This document shows positions 1-7,755 of a stretch of DNA of 64,000 nt, piece by piece; the stretch's first letter is position 1, and each line of letters opens with the position of its first letter. Under the pieces are notes generated by a model that did no database searches, was not told the origin of the DNA, and was given only the letters and a program-made list of their open reading frames with translations. This DNA comes from Catellatospora sp. TT07R-123. Its GTDB lineage: Bacteria; Actinomycetota; Actinomycetes; Mycobacteriales; Micromonosporaceae. Location of the stretch: positions 1,240,001 to 1,304,000 of the forward strand of contig NZ_BNEM01000002.1 in the NCBI RefSeq assembly GCF_018327705.1. The letters are read 5' to 3'. The position numbers and the translations under genes were made by a program.

Positions 1-183
1 GGTCCTTGTAGTTCTGGATGCCCACGAACGTGTGGGTGTCCGACAGCAGGCTCCAGTCGTGCAGCGACACCCACGCGGTGTACGCCAGGGGGAACACCCC
101 GAACGCGGCGAAGAGCACGAAGAACGGCACGACGTACAGGTACGGCGAGGCCTTCAGGTCAAGGCGGTAGAGAGCGTTTTTCA
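1..183 (-). CDS. ABC sugar transporter permease, N-terminal part (truncated by window edge)
   Basis: The first 61 residues of an inner-membrane permease of the MalF/CebF (binding-protein-dependent transport) family; the rest lies to the left of the window. It starts MKNALYRLDLKASPYL, followed by a hydrophobic helix (about residues 16-38) ending in the typical FPLAYTAWVSLHDW sequence and then a periplasmic VGIQNYKD segment, which is diagnostic for the family. The ATG at 183 is preceded on the minus strand by an AAAG-type leader. It lies 112 bp downstream of the solute-binding lipoprotein gene in the same direction, so the two form a transport operon. Import of an oligosaccharide is well supported by family; the exact sugar is inferred from the adjacent GH16 gene and the CebR-like operators. 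Confidence 0.85.
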
Positions 184-239
184 TGGTCGGCTTTCCATCG
201 AGGCGGCTTCTCGGGCGAGCGTCCAACGGAGCCGGTCCC

Positions 240-269
240 CCGCCGGCCGCCTCTACGGGCGGCCGGCGG
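240..269. terminator. Intercistronic hairpin between binding-protein and permease genes
   Basis: A perfect 12-bp inverted repeat (240-251 with 258-269, loop TCTACG) lies in the 112-bp space between the stop of the binding-protein gene and the start of the permease gene. Such hairpins in sugar ABC operons commonly protect or partly terminate the message so that binding protein is made in excess of permease. No U-tract follows, so partial termination or 3'-end stabilisation is more likely than a full stop. Confidence 0.6.
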
Positions 270-295
270 AGAACCGGCGGATGATGCGGTAGGAC

Positions 296-1582
296 TTACA
301 GGAGGGCCTTGACGTCCTTGAGGGACTGCGTCCAGGCCTCGTCCGGCTTCTGCTTGCCCTGCTCGACCCGGGTCAGGCCGTTCTGGATCGCGGTGTTGAT
401 GTCACCGGACTTCGGGCCCATGTACTGCGGCACCATCGTCTTCACCGACTGCGAGAAGATCTGGCCGACCGGAGCGTTGTTGAAGAACGGGTTCTTGAAG
501 TCCTTGATCACCGGCTGCTCGTACAGCGACACCGTCGACGGGAAGTTACCCAGCGCCCGGAACACCTTCGCCTGCTGCTCCGGCGCCACCAGCCACTTGG
601 CCAGCTTCGACGCCTCAGCAACGTTCTTGCCCTGCTTGGGCAGCGTCAGGAACGAACCACCCCAGTTACCGCCACCACCGGGGATACCGGCGATGTCCCA
701 CTTACCCGAGGAGTCCTTGGCCTGCGACTGGATGTAGGCCATCATCCACGACGGGCACGCCAGCGTGACGAACGAACCGTTGGCCATACCCGCGTTCCAG
801 TCCGCCGACCAGGCGGCGATCTTCGCCGACAGGCCCTTGTTGATCGCGTCGATCGTCAGGTCCCAGGCCTTCTTCACACCCGGGTTCGTCTCCACGACGA
901 CGTTGGCGCCGTCGTAGATGCCGACCGGCTGCTGGCCGAGCACGGAGCGGTACATGACGGTCGGGCCGTCCATCCAGGAGGAGCCCTTGACGTTGGCGGC
1001 CTTGAACTTCACGCCCGTGGCGATGTAGTCCTCCCACGTCGGCCACAGCTTCGTCACGGCCTCACGGTCGGTCGGCAGGCCCGCCTTCTCGAAGATGTCA
1101 CGGCGGTAGCACATCGCCATACCACCGACGTCGGTGCCCAGACCGATGACCTCACCCGAGGCGGCCGAACCCTGCTGCCACTTCCACGCCGGCCACTGCG
1201 ACTTGATGTCGTTGGCGCCGTAGTCGGCCCAGTTGTAGAACTTGCCGGGGTTCGCGGTGAACTGGCCCGCCCAGCCCTCCTCGATCGCCTCGATGTCAGC
1301 CGCACCCGTGTTCGTCGCCAGGTGAGCCGCCAGGTTCTTGTGGTGGTCCTCAGCCTTCGTGATCCGCTCAGTGATCTCGACGTTCGGGTTGAGCTGCATG
1401 TACTCCTTGTACAGATCCTTGTAACCGAACTCGCCGAACGTGGCGATGGTCAGCTTGACCTTGCCACCCGGCTTCGCCGGGTCGTCGCTACCGCCGCAAG
1501 CGGCGGTGGTCAGCGCGAGCGCGGCCGCGAGCAGCGGCGCCGCGACCGCGGTGACCCGCCGGCGCGAAAACACGGAACGCAT
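296..1582 (-). CDS. Extracellular sugar-binding lipoprotein of an ABC transporter (family 1, CebE-like)
   Basis: A 428-residue solute-binding protein that captures an oligosaccharide outside the membrane and delivers it to the permease encoded next. The N-terminus is a lipoprotein signal: MRSVFSRRR, a hydrophobic stretch, then LTTAACGGSDD with C29 as the probable lipidated cysteine. The mature part has the family-1 pattern (KLTIATFGEFGYKDLYKEY near the start, WADYG and WPAWKWQQGSA, and a C-terminal NGLTRVEQGKQKPDEAW). Length is normal for the family. The ATG at 1582 puts the signal peptide exactly at the N-terminus; an upstream in-frame start at 1705 would add 41 unrelated residues and read through two operator palindromes, so it is rejected. 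Regulation is probably by the LacI protein at 4885-5931 through the sites at 1651-1676 and 1807-1818. The substrate (cello-, laminari- or other beta-glucan oligosaccharide) is an inference from context. Confidence 0.92.
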   Translation of the reverse strand: MRSVFSRRRVTAVAAPLLAAALALTTAACGGSDDPAKPGGKVKLTIATFGEFGYKDLYKEYMQLNPNVEITERITKAEDHHKNLAAHLATNTGAADIEAIEEGWAGQFTANPGKFYNWADYGANDIKSQWPAWKWQQGSAASGEVIGLGTDVGGMAMCYRRDIFEKAGLPTDREAVTKLWPTWEDYIATGVKFKAANVKGSSWMDGPTVMYRSVLGQQPVGIYDGANVVVETNPGVKKAWDLTIDAINKGLSAKIAAWSADWNAGMANGSFVTLACPSWMMAYIQSQAKDSSGKWDIAGIPGGGGNWGGSFLTLPKQGKNVAEASKLAKWLVAPEQQAKVFRALGNFPSTVSLYEQPVIKDFKNPFFNNAPVGQIFSQSVKTMVPQYMGPKSGDINTAIQNGLTRVEQGKQKPDEAWTQSLKDVKALL

Positions 1583-1650
1583 GGACTGTCCTCCAGGGCA
1601 GGGGTACGGACGTCTTACAGATTTGCTGGTCAAGAATCGTTGATCTTCCA

Positions 1651-1676
1651 GAGAGCGCTCCCTGTGAGAGCGCTCT
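1651..1676. promoter_or_regulatory. Two adjacent LacI/CebR-type operator palindromes
   Basis: GAGAGCGCTCCC (1651-1662) and GAGAGCGCTCT (1666-1676) stand side by side 69-95 bp upstream of the binding-protein start. Their core GAGCGCTC is the centre of the published CebR box of Streptomyces (TGGGAGCGCTCCCA). The centres are 15 bp apart. Placement between promoter and start fits repression of the transport operon. Confidence 0.75.
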
Positions 1677-1806
1677 ACCGGTGTGGTCTCTGACACTCGT
1701 CGCACGTCTCCCTTATGTCAAGTCGCCGTTGCCGTCTCGTTACAAATGGCATACCGCGCCACGAGGGGACTGATCCGCTGGCCGGAATGCTTTAGACCGG
1801 CAACCC

Positions 1807-1818
1807 GGGAGCGCTCCC
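1807..1818. promoter_or_regulatory. Perfect 12-bp LacI/CebR-type operator
   Basis: GGGAGCGCTCCC is a perfect palindrome and matches 12 of the 14 bases of the CebR box. It lies in the 720-bp divergent region between the binding-protein gene and the GH16 gene, where it could act on either side. Confidence 0.75.
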
Positions 1819-1992
1819 CGCCTTCCGGAGCACTATAACGATCTTGGAGATCCGTTCTCGGCCGCACTGCGGTGACCGTGCGTATCCGCCCATTTCGACG
1901 CCGCGATCGCGTCTGCGCAGCATGCGCGTATGAACGCCAGATTTCGCCGCGATTACCGACAGTCGCGTAGAGCGATCAATTTATACCTGCCA

Positions 1993-2040
1993 TTGACAGA
2001 TCCGCCGCCGAGGACGATCCTTCCTCAGAGAGCGCTCCCT
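1993..2040 (+). promoter_or_regulatory. Putative promoter and operator of the GH16 gene
   Basis: A TTGACA hexamer at 1993-1998 is a good -35 candidate on the plus strand; the -10 is not obvious. The palindrome AGAGAGCGCTCCCT (2027-2040, core GAGCGCTC 2030-2037) lies where it would cover the start of transcription, a classical repressor position. The rest of 1583-2302 is untranslated DNA holding the sites listed here and a structured leader; I see no additional gene in it. Confidence 0.55.
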
Positions 2041-2110
2041 CAGTTCATTTGTCCGACTTGGTGTTCTTTCTGGCACGGAGTCGGAGCATGCAGCGACATG
2101 TCGCCTAGAT

Positions 2111-2274
2111 GTGGCGCTGCCGCGCCGGCGGCAGCGCCACCCGGCGACAGCCGGAGCCACCGCTCCCCAGCATTCGGCTCCGGTGGCGCCGCATGTCGAA
2201 CTGACCGGCCGCCGTGGCCATCAGCCCATGGCCACGGCGGCACACCGGATCCCGCGGGGGCGTGGTCCCCGCGG
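2111..2274 (+). other. Structured 5' leader of the GH16 gene: three consecutive hairpins
   Basis: Three perfect hairpins lie between the putative promoter and the ribosome-binding site: 2111-2123 with 2128-2140 (13 bp, loop GCCG), 2208-2221 with 2228-2241 (14 bp, loop CAGCCC), and 2252-2259 with 2267-2274 (8 bp). The leader would be about 250 nt long. It could be an attenuator, an mRNA-stabilising element or simply G+C-rich structure; no known riboswitch class was recognised. Confidence 0.5.
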
Positions 2275-2302
2275 TTCTCCAGCCATCCCGTCAGGAGATG
2301 TC

Positions 2303-4477
2303 ATGACATCCGTCCCGACCGCGGCCCCGCCGCGATCGACCGCCGGCCGCCGCCGCTGGTCCCTGGCCCTCGGCATCGTCGGGGCCGTCCTCGCCTCGTA
2401 CGTCGCGGTGCAGGCGACCTCGGCCAACGCCGCCGACCCGCTCATCTCGCAGGGCAAGACCGCCACGGCGTCGTCGACCGAGAACATCGCGTTCCCGGCG
2501 TCCAACGTCGTCGACGGCGACACCGTGACCCGCTGGTCCAGCGCGTTCAGCGACCCGCAGTGGGTGCAGATCGACCTGGGCGCCACCGCCAGCATCAGCC
2601 AGGTCATCCTGCGCTGGGAGCCGGCGTACGCGACCGCCTTCCAGATCCAGGTCTCGGCCTCGGCGACCGGCCCGTGGACCAACGTCTACAGCACCACCAC
2701 CAGCACCGGCGGCGTGCAGACGCTGGCCGTGTCCGGCTCCGGGCGCTACGTCCGGATGAACGGCACCGCCCGCGCCACCGCCTACGGCTACTCGCTCTAC
2801 GAGTTCCAGGTGTTCGGCATCATCGGCGGCAGCTCCGGCTGCGGCACGAGCAACGCCGCCCTGGGCAAGCCCGCCTCGGCCTCGTCGGCGGAGGCCGCGT
2901 TCGCCGCGGCCAACGCGTTCGACGGCAACGGCGGCACCCGCTGGTCCAGCGCCTTCGCCGACCCGCAGTGGATCCAGGTCGACCTGGGCGCCACCGCGTC
3001 GGTCTGCGGCGTGACCCTGAACTGGGAGCCGGCGTACGCGTCGGCGTTCCAGATCCAGGTGTCGAACTCGGCGACCGGCCCGTGGACCAACGTCTACAGC
3101 ACCACCACCAGCACCGGCGGCGTGCAGAACCTCACCGTCAGCGGCTCGGGCCGCTACGTGCGGATGAACGGCACCGCGCGGGCCACCCAGTGGGGCTACT
3201 CGCTGTGGGAGTTCGCCGTGTACACCGGCGGCACGCCGACCTCGCCGTCGCCGCAGCCGTCCCCGTCCCCGTCCACCTCGCCCAGCCCGAACCCGGGCGG
3301 CGACGTGCTGCTGTCGTACAACAAGCCGGGCTTCGCCTCGACCTCCCAGGACGACGGCGCCTGCTTCCAGTGCACCCCGGCCCGCGCGTTCGACCTCGAC
3401 CCGGCCTCGCGCTGGGCCACCAGCGCCACCACGGGCTGGGTCGACCCGGGCTGGATCTACGTCGACCTGAGCGCGACCGCCCAGATCCACAAGGTCGTGC
3501 TGCAGTGGGACCCGGCCTTCGCGGTCGCCTACCAGCTGCAGACCTCCAACGACGCGGCCAACTGGACGACGATCTACAGCACCACCACCAGCACCGGGTT
3601 CAAGCAGACGATCAACGTCAACGGCACCGGCCGCTACGTGCGGATGTACGGCACCCAGCGCTCGAACGGCTACGGCTACTCGATCTACGAGTTCCAGGTG
3701 TACGGCACCGGCGGCGCGCCCAACACGCCCCCGGCCCAGCCGCCGAACCCGACGTTCCCGGCCACGCACCTGATCTTCGCCGACGAGTTCAACGGGGCCG
3801 CGGGCACCAAGCCCGACGCGTCCAAGTGGACCATCGACACCGGCACCGGCCAGAACGCCGAGCAGCAGTACTACACGAACAACAACAACGCGAACATGAA
3901 CGGCGCCGGCTCGCTCGTGGTCGAGGCGCGTAAGGAAGCCGTCGGCGGCATGCAGTACACCAGCCACCGCATGAACACCGGCGGCAAGTTCACGTTCCAG
4001 TACGGCCGGGTCGAGGCCCGGGTGAAGGTGCCCAAGGGCAACGGCTTCTGGCCGGCGTTCTGGATGATGGGCGCCGACTTCCTCACCGGGCGGCCCTGGC
4101 CGTACAACGGCGAGATCGACATCATGGAGATCCTGGGCAAGGACACCACCCGCAGCTACACCACCCTGCACGCGCCCGCGTACAACGGCGGCGGCGGCTA
4201 CGGGTTCGAGAAGATCTGGGGCATCGACCTGTCCGCGGACTACCACGTGTACGCCGCGCAGTGGGACAGCAACGGCATCCGGTTCTTCGTCGACAGCACC
4301 GAGGTGTTCTACGCCAGCAAGGCGACGGTGGAGTCGACCCGCGGCCCGTGGGTCTACGACCACCCGTTCTACCTGATCGTCAACCTCGCCGTGGGCGGGG
4401 ACTGGCCGGGCAACCCCGACGCGAGCACCCCGTTCCCGTCGCAGATGCTCATCGACTACGTCCGCGTCTACAACTAG
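2303..4477 (+). CDS. Secreted GH16 beta-1,3-glucanase (laminarinase-like) with three F5/8 type C domains
   Basis: A 724-residue exported enzyme. ATG at 2303 follows an AGGAGA site (2293-2298), and the protein opens with a basic n-region and hydrophobic core ending ATSANA-ADPL (cleavage near residue 43). Three discoidin/F5-8C (CBM32-like) domains follow at about 47-173, 182-308 and 334-472; the first two share nearly identical blocks such as NVYSTTTSTGGVQ and YVRMNGTARAT, pointing to internal duplication. A Pro/Ser/Thr linker lies at about 310-332. The C-terminal GH16 domain (about 488-724) carries the catalytic GEIDIMEILG motif with nucleophile E604 and acid/base E609. Expected activity is endo-hydrolysis of beta-1,3 or mixed beta-glucan outside the cell. 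CebR-like sites upstream couple it to sugar uptake by the divergent ABC genes. The GH16 subfamily and exact glucan are not determined. Confidence 0.93.
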   Translation: MTSVPTAAPPRSTAGRRRWSLALGIVGAVLASYVAVQATSANAADPLISQGKTATASSTENIAFPASNVVDGDTVTRWSSAFSDPQWVQIDLGATASISQVILRWEPAYATAFQIQVSASATGPWTNVYSTTTSTGGVQTLAVSGSGRYVRMNGTARATAYGYSLYEFQVFGIIGGSSGCGTSNAALGKPASASSAEAAFAAANAFDGNGGTRWSSAFADPQWIQVDLGATASVCGVTLNWEPAYASAFQIQVSNSATGPWTNVYSTTTSTGGVQNLTVSGSGRYVRMNGTARATQWGYSLWEFAVYTGGTPTSPSPQPSPSPSTSPSPNPGGDVLLSYNKPGFASTSQDDGACFQCTPARAFDLDPASRWATSATTGWVDPGWIYVDLSATAQIHKVVLQWDPAFAVAYQLQTSNDAANWTTIYSTTTSTGFKQTINVNGTGRYVRMYGTQRSNGYGYSIYEFQVYGTGGAPNTPPAQPPNPTFPATHLIFADEFNGAAGTKPDASKWTIDTGTGQNAEQQYYTNNNNANMNGAGSLVVEARKEAVGGMQYTSHRMNTGGKFTFQYGRVEARVKVPKGNGFWPAFWMMGADFLTGRPWPYNGEIDIMEILGKDTTRSYTTLHAPAYNGGGGYGFEKIWGIDLSADYHVYAAQWDSNGIRFFVDSTEVFYASKATVESTRGPWVYDHPFYLIVNLAVGGDWPGNPDASTPFPSQMLIDYVRVYN

Positions 4478-4834
4478 CACCCGAACGCGGAGACTCTCGG
4501 CGCGTCGTTGAGCGGACGGCGCGCCGAGCACACCCCCACGTTCGGACCGAACATGGCTCGCCCCGGTGCGCCGCCGCTCAAGCGGCGCACCAAGTGGCTC
4601 CCCACGTTCGGCCGGCAGGTGGGCCCTGCTGCCCCGCAGGACCCACCTGCCCCCTGCGAGAGCTCGTCCCCAATCCCGCAGGAGGCGGACCCGGAACCGC
4701 CTGTCATCGGTTCCCGGCCGCCGGCCCGGCCCGCAGCCGAGGCGGCCGCCTCGGCCGGGGCCGTTGCTCGCAACCTACCGCGTCGGCACCGTCCGGCGCG
4801 GCCACCGGTCGGCCGATCAGGCACCACCGAGACG
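4478..4834. other. Gene-free spacer with several perfect inverted repeats
   Basis: This stretch between the GH16 stop and the LacI terminator has no credible gene. It holds three inverted repeats: CTCGGCGCG (4496-4504) with 4520-4528, probably the GH16 terminator; GGTGCGCCGC (4565-4574) with 4582-4591, a 10-bp stem with a 7-nt loop; and a perfect 20-bp palindrome at 4736-4755. The word CCCCACGTTCGG occurs twice (near 4535 and 4600), so the first part looks like a decayed tandem duplication. Confidence 0.6.
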
Positions 4835-4876
4835 GCACCGTCCGGGGCGGAACCCCTCTCCCGCCCCGGACGGTGC
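4835..4876 (-). terminator. Terminator of the LacI-family gene
   Basis: A perfect 16-bp stem (4835-4850 with 4861-4876) and 10-nt loop begin 8 nt after the stop codon of the LacI gene on the minus strand. No U-tract follows, as is usual for G+C-rich actinomycete terminators. Confidence 0.8.
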
Positions 4877-4884
4877 ACCTCGTT

Positions 4885-5931
4885 CTAGGCAGACCCGCGA
4901 CGGATCAGGCGAGGATGGAAGATCACCGAACGCGCCCGCGCCTCCGGCTGGCTGATACGCGCCAGCAGCAGCCGCGCCATCTCGGCGGCCATCTCCTCCA
5001 GCGGCTGGTGGACCGTGGTGAGCTGCGGACGGCACTGCAGCGCCGCGACGCTGTCGTCGAAGCCGACCACCGCCACGTCCTCGGGCACGCGCCGCCCCAG
5101 GTCGCGCAGCGCCTGCAGGGCGCCCTCGGCCATCAGGTCGTTGGCCACGAACAGGCCGTCGATGTCGGGGTGTGCGGCCAGCAGCTCGCGGGTGGCGTTC
5201 TCGCCGCTGCCGCGGGTGAAGTCGCCGACCGCCGACGGCACGTACGGGTAGCCGTGCACGGCCAGGGCGGCCCGGAACCCGTTGAGGCGGTCCTGCGCCG
5301 AGGGCATGTCCAGCGGCCCGGAGACGGTGCCCAGCCGGTGGCGGCCGATGCCGAGCAGGTGCTCGGCGGCCAGCTTCGCGCCGACCTGCTGCTCGACGTC
5401 GACGTAGCTCATCGGCAGCGGCTGGCCCGGCCGGGCCGACAGCACCGCCGGGATGTTGAGGTCGCACAGCTGCCGCGGCAGCGGATCGGCGGTATGGCTG
5501 GAGATCAGCAGCACCCCGTCGACGTGGCCCTGGCGCAGGTAGCGCACGACGTGGTTCTGGGCCGTCCACTCCGCGGGCATGATCACGAGATGGATGCCCT
5601 CGGGCCGCAGCACCTCCAGCGCCCCGGCCGTGATCCGGCCCAGGAACGGGTCGGTGAAGATCCGGTTGAGGAACGGGTCGGCGGTGTCGCGGTCGTCCGC
5701 TTCGGACACGACCAGCGCGACCGAGTCGGTGCGGCGGGTCACCAGCGAGCGCGCGGCCAGGTTCGGCACGTAGCCGGTCGCCTCGATGGCCTGCTGCACG
5801 ACCTGGCGCAGCTCAGGATCGACGGTGGCGACGCCGTTGATGACGCGCGAGACCGTGGAACGGGAGACGCCCGCCTGCTCGGCGACCTGCTCCAACGTCG
5901 GGGCGCGCTGGTCGGCCCGTTTGCTTGTCAT
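4885..5931 (-). CDS. LacI-family transcriptional repressor (CebR-like)
   Basis: A 348-residue repressor. Residues 11-35 form the LacI HTH and hinge start (TLEQVAEQAGVSRSTVSRVI), followed by NGVATVDPELRQVVQQAI, and the rest is the periplasmic-binding-protein-like effector domain (VALVVSEADDRDT, a VDGVLLISSH strand, GLFVANDLMAEGAL, VAVVGFDD). ATG at 5931 is chosen because it places the HTH at the usual distance from the N-terminus; a longer reading to 6177 has no family resemblance before that point. A GAGCGCTC palindrome 28 bp upstream suggests autoregulation, and the same sites precede the ABC and GH16 genes. It probably releases DNA on binding an oligosaccharide from beta-glucan breakdown. 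The CebR assignment is from operator similarity and context, not proof of orthology. Confidence 0.92.
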   Translation of the reverse strand: MTSKRADQRAPTLEQVAEQAGVSRSTVSRVINGVATVDPELRQVVQQAIEATGYVPNLAARSLVTRRTDSVALVVSEADDRDTADPFLNRIFTDPFLGRITAGALEVLRPEGIHLVIMPAEWTAQNHVVRYLRQGHVDGVLLISSHTADPLPRQLCDLNIPAVLSARPGQPLPMSYVDVEQQVGAKLAAEHLLGIGRHRLGTVSGPLDMPSAQDRLNGFRAALAVHGYPYVPSAVGDFTRGSGENATRELLAAHPDIDGLFVANDLMAEGALQALRDLGRRVPEDVAVVGFDDSVAALQCRPQLTTVHQPLEEMAAEMARLLLARISQPEARARSVIFHPRLIRRGSA

Positions 5932-5955
5932 GACGTTATTTATACCAGCCTTTTC

Positions 5956-5970
5956 GGTGAGCGCTCTCCC
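5956..5970. promoter_or_regulatory. CebR-type operator upstream of the LacI gene
   Basis: GGTGAGCGCTCTCCC contains the GAGCGCTC core (5959-5966) 28 bp upstream of the LacI-family start codon, consistent with negative autoregulation. The region onward to 6217 is AT-richer intergenic DNA without a gene. Confidence 0.7.
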
Positions 5971-6217
5971 ATGGTCGTTTCGAAAATCCATGCAGCTCAA
6001 CAATGTTGTCGCCGGAAACAAACACCCGTCAACCAAACCAGTTAACCTTGATCCAATCCGGAACGGCCCTGACGGTTGGGTAGTAAATGTCGATCCGCAG
6101 GCGAAAAGCCGGGAAACGCCGCTTTGACAGTGATTTCTCGATGATCGCGGGCACGACGCCGCGACAGCCGGGTCCACGTCGGACGACCGGACGAGACATC
6201 AGCAGCTCAGAGCAGGT

Positions 6218-6862
6218 TCAGGCGGTCAGGAACAGGGCGTCCAGGCTGGCCAGCACGTGCCGTCCGGGCGCGGCCGGGATCGGTTGCAGGCAGGGCACGG
6301 CGACGGTCGTACACCCGGCGGCCTCGGCCGCGGCCAGACCCGCCAGCGAGTCCTCCACCGCTACACACCGCCCCGGGTCCACCCCGAGCAGCCGGGCCGC
6401 CGTCAGGTACGGCAGCGGGTCCGGCTTGTGCCGGACCACGTCGTCGGCGGTGACCGTCACCGCGAAGTGGCCGCGCCCCAGCACGTCCAGCACCCGCTCG
6501 GTGTCGCCCCGGCCCGACGAGGTCACCAGCGCCGTCGGCACCCCGTACGCCGACAGCAGTTCCAGCAGCCGCCGCGCCCCGGGCCGCAGCTCGATGCCCG
6601 ACTGCTCGATCCGCCGGGCCACCGCCGCCTCCAGCAGCAGCACCAGCTCCGGCACCGGACGGCGGTGCCCCAGCGACTCGCCCAGCACCGCGACGATCGT
6701 CGCCACCGAGCCGCCGACGATCCGACGGTCGTCGACCGGGATGCCGCCCAGCTCGGCCACCAGGTCGTGGATGGCCAGCACCCACTGCCGCTCGGTGTCG
6801 ACCAGGGTGCCGTCCATGTCCAGCAGCACCGCGTCGTACGTGCGCAGGTCCAGCCCGGTCAT
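6218..6862 (-). CDS. HAD-superfamily phosphatase/phosphomutase-like hydrolase
   Basis: A 214-residue soluble HAD hydrolase of the beta-phosphoglucomutase/phosphoglycolate phosphatase type. Motif I DAVLLDMDGTLVDTE lies at about residues 8-22 with the nucleophile aspartate and the general-acid aspartate two residues on; the helical cap follows (WVLAIHDLVAELGG); motif II is TALVTSS, motif III the KPDPLPYLTAARLLG lysine region, and motif IV VAVEDSLAG. It overlaps the upstream EEP gene by 4 bp, so the two are translationally coupled. The physiological substrate is unknown; sugar phosphates or phosphoglycolate are usual for this subclass. Confidence 0.88.
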   Translation of the reverse strand: MTGLDLRTYDAVLLDMDGTLVDTERQWVLAIHDLVAELGGIPVDDRRIVGGSVATIVAVLGESLGHRRPVPELVLLLEAAVARRIEQSGIELRPGARRLLELLSAYGVPTALVTSSGRGDTERVLDVLGRGHFAVTVTADDVVRHKPDPLPYLTAARLLGVDPGRCVAVEDSLAGLAAAEAAGCTTVAVPCLQPIPAAPGRHVLASLDALFLTA

Positions 6863-7671
6863 CGCGCCGACGCCAGCGCGAACGTGCCCAGCACGGCCCA
6901 GTGGTCGGAGGTCCACTCGTTGCCGACGTGCTCCGGCACCGGGGCGGGCTCGCCCACCAGCACCGTGCCGACCTCCAGCGGCCGCAGCGGCCCCGCCGCG
7001 TGGATGAAGTCGATCCGGTCCTGCGGCTCCGGCGTGCCCGGATCGCCCTCGTGCCACGCGATGATCGGCGACCAGGTGTGGCCGGGCTGCGCCACCGGGT
7101 CCGGATGCACCATCCGGTATGCGTCGTAGAGGCCCGCGTCGGTGACCGCGGTGCTCACCGGCCACGGCACCTGCGGCCGGTCCAGGTGCGACGGGGTGTT
7201 GAAGTCACCGAGCAGCAGCACCGGCAGGCCCGGCTCGGCCAGCGCGGGCGCCATCTCCGCCAGGATCTGCCGGATCTGCTCCGGCCGCGCCGACTCCTCC
7301 TCGGCTGCCAGCACCTGCGCCGCCGACGCCCCCGCCAGCAGCTCGTACGGTCCGTACGGGGTGTAGTTCAGGTGGGCGCTCCACACCACGACGTCGGTCT
7401 CGGGCAGGCGCAGCCGGGCGCCGACGCCCCACATCTCGTCGTCGCCGTAGCCTTCCACGATCGGATGCGGCGAGATGATGCCGCAGCTGCCGCCCTGCCG
7501 GTGGTGCCAGCCCAGCTCCTCGGCCAGCTCGCGGGCGGCGGTGCCCATGGTCTCCTGGAGCCCCACCACGTCGGGCGCCTGCTCGCGCAGGAACCGCAGC
7601 TGCTTGGCGCGGGCGTCGTCGACGCAGTCACCCGCCAACCACAGGTTCCACGTCAGCACACGCAGTCGCAC
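6859..7671 (-). CDS. Endonuclease/exonuclease/phosphatase (EEP) family protein
   Basis: About 270 residues with the DNase I/inositol-phosphatase fold: N-terminal VLTWNLW (Asn of the first metal motif), VVGLQET (metal-binding Glu), WSAHLNYTP, LPVLLLGDFNTPS (catalytic Asp-Phe-Asn) and the C-terminal NEWTSDHWAVLGTF (Ser-Asp-His). It may act on nucleic acid, phosphoinositide-like or other phosphodiester substrates; the family does not decide. The GTG at 7671 is preferred because GGAGG lies 5 nt before it; an ATG at 7683 that contains this GGAGG would add four residues. The stop overlaps the HAD start by 4 bp. No signal peptide is visible, so it is predicted cytoplasmic. Confidence 0.88.
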   Translation of the reverse strand: MRLRVLTWNLWLAGDCVDDARAKQLRFLREQAPDVVGLQETMGTAARELAEELGWHHRQGGSCGIISPHPIVEGYGDDEMWGVGARLRLPETDVVVWSAHLNYTPYGPYELLAGASAAQVLAAEEESARPEQIRQILAEMAPALAEPGLPVLLLGDFNTPSHLDRPQVPWPVSTAVTDAGLYDAYRMVHPDPVAQPGHTWSPIIAWHEGDPGTPEPQDRIDFIHAAGPLRPLEVGTVLVGEPAPVPEHVGNEWTSDHWAVLGTFALASAR

Positions 7672-7692
7672 AGGGTCCTCCACCAGGGACTC

Positions 7693-7726
7693 GAATGATC
7701 GAGTGCATCATTCAGTAACCGGTTAC
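7693..7726. promoter_or_regulatory. Putative operators upstream of the EEP-HAD operon
   Basis: Two palindromes lie just upstream of the EEP start: GAATGAT (7693-7699) with ATCATTC (7707-7713), spacing 7, and the perfect 12-mer GTAACCGGTTAC (7715-7726). Both are AT-richer than the surroundings and well placed to control the operon. The cognate regulator is unknown. Confidence 0.5.
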
Positions 7727-7755
7727 GCGACGCAACCCACTCCCCCAGGCCACGG

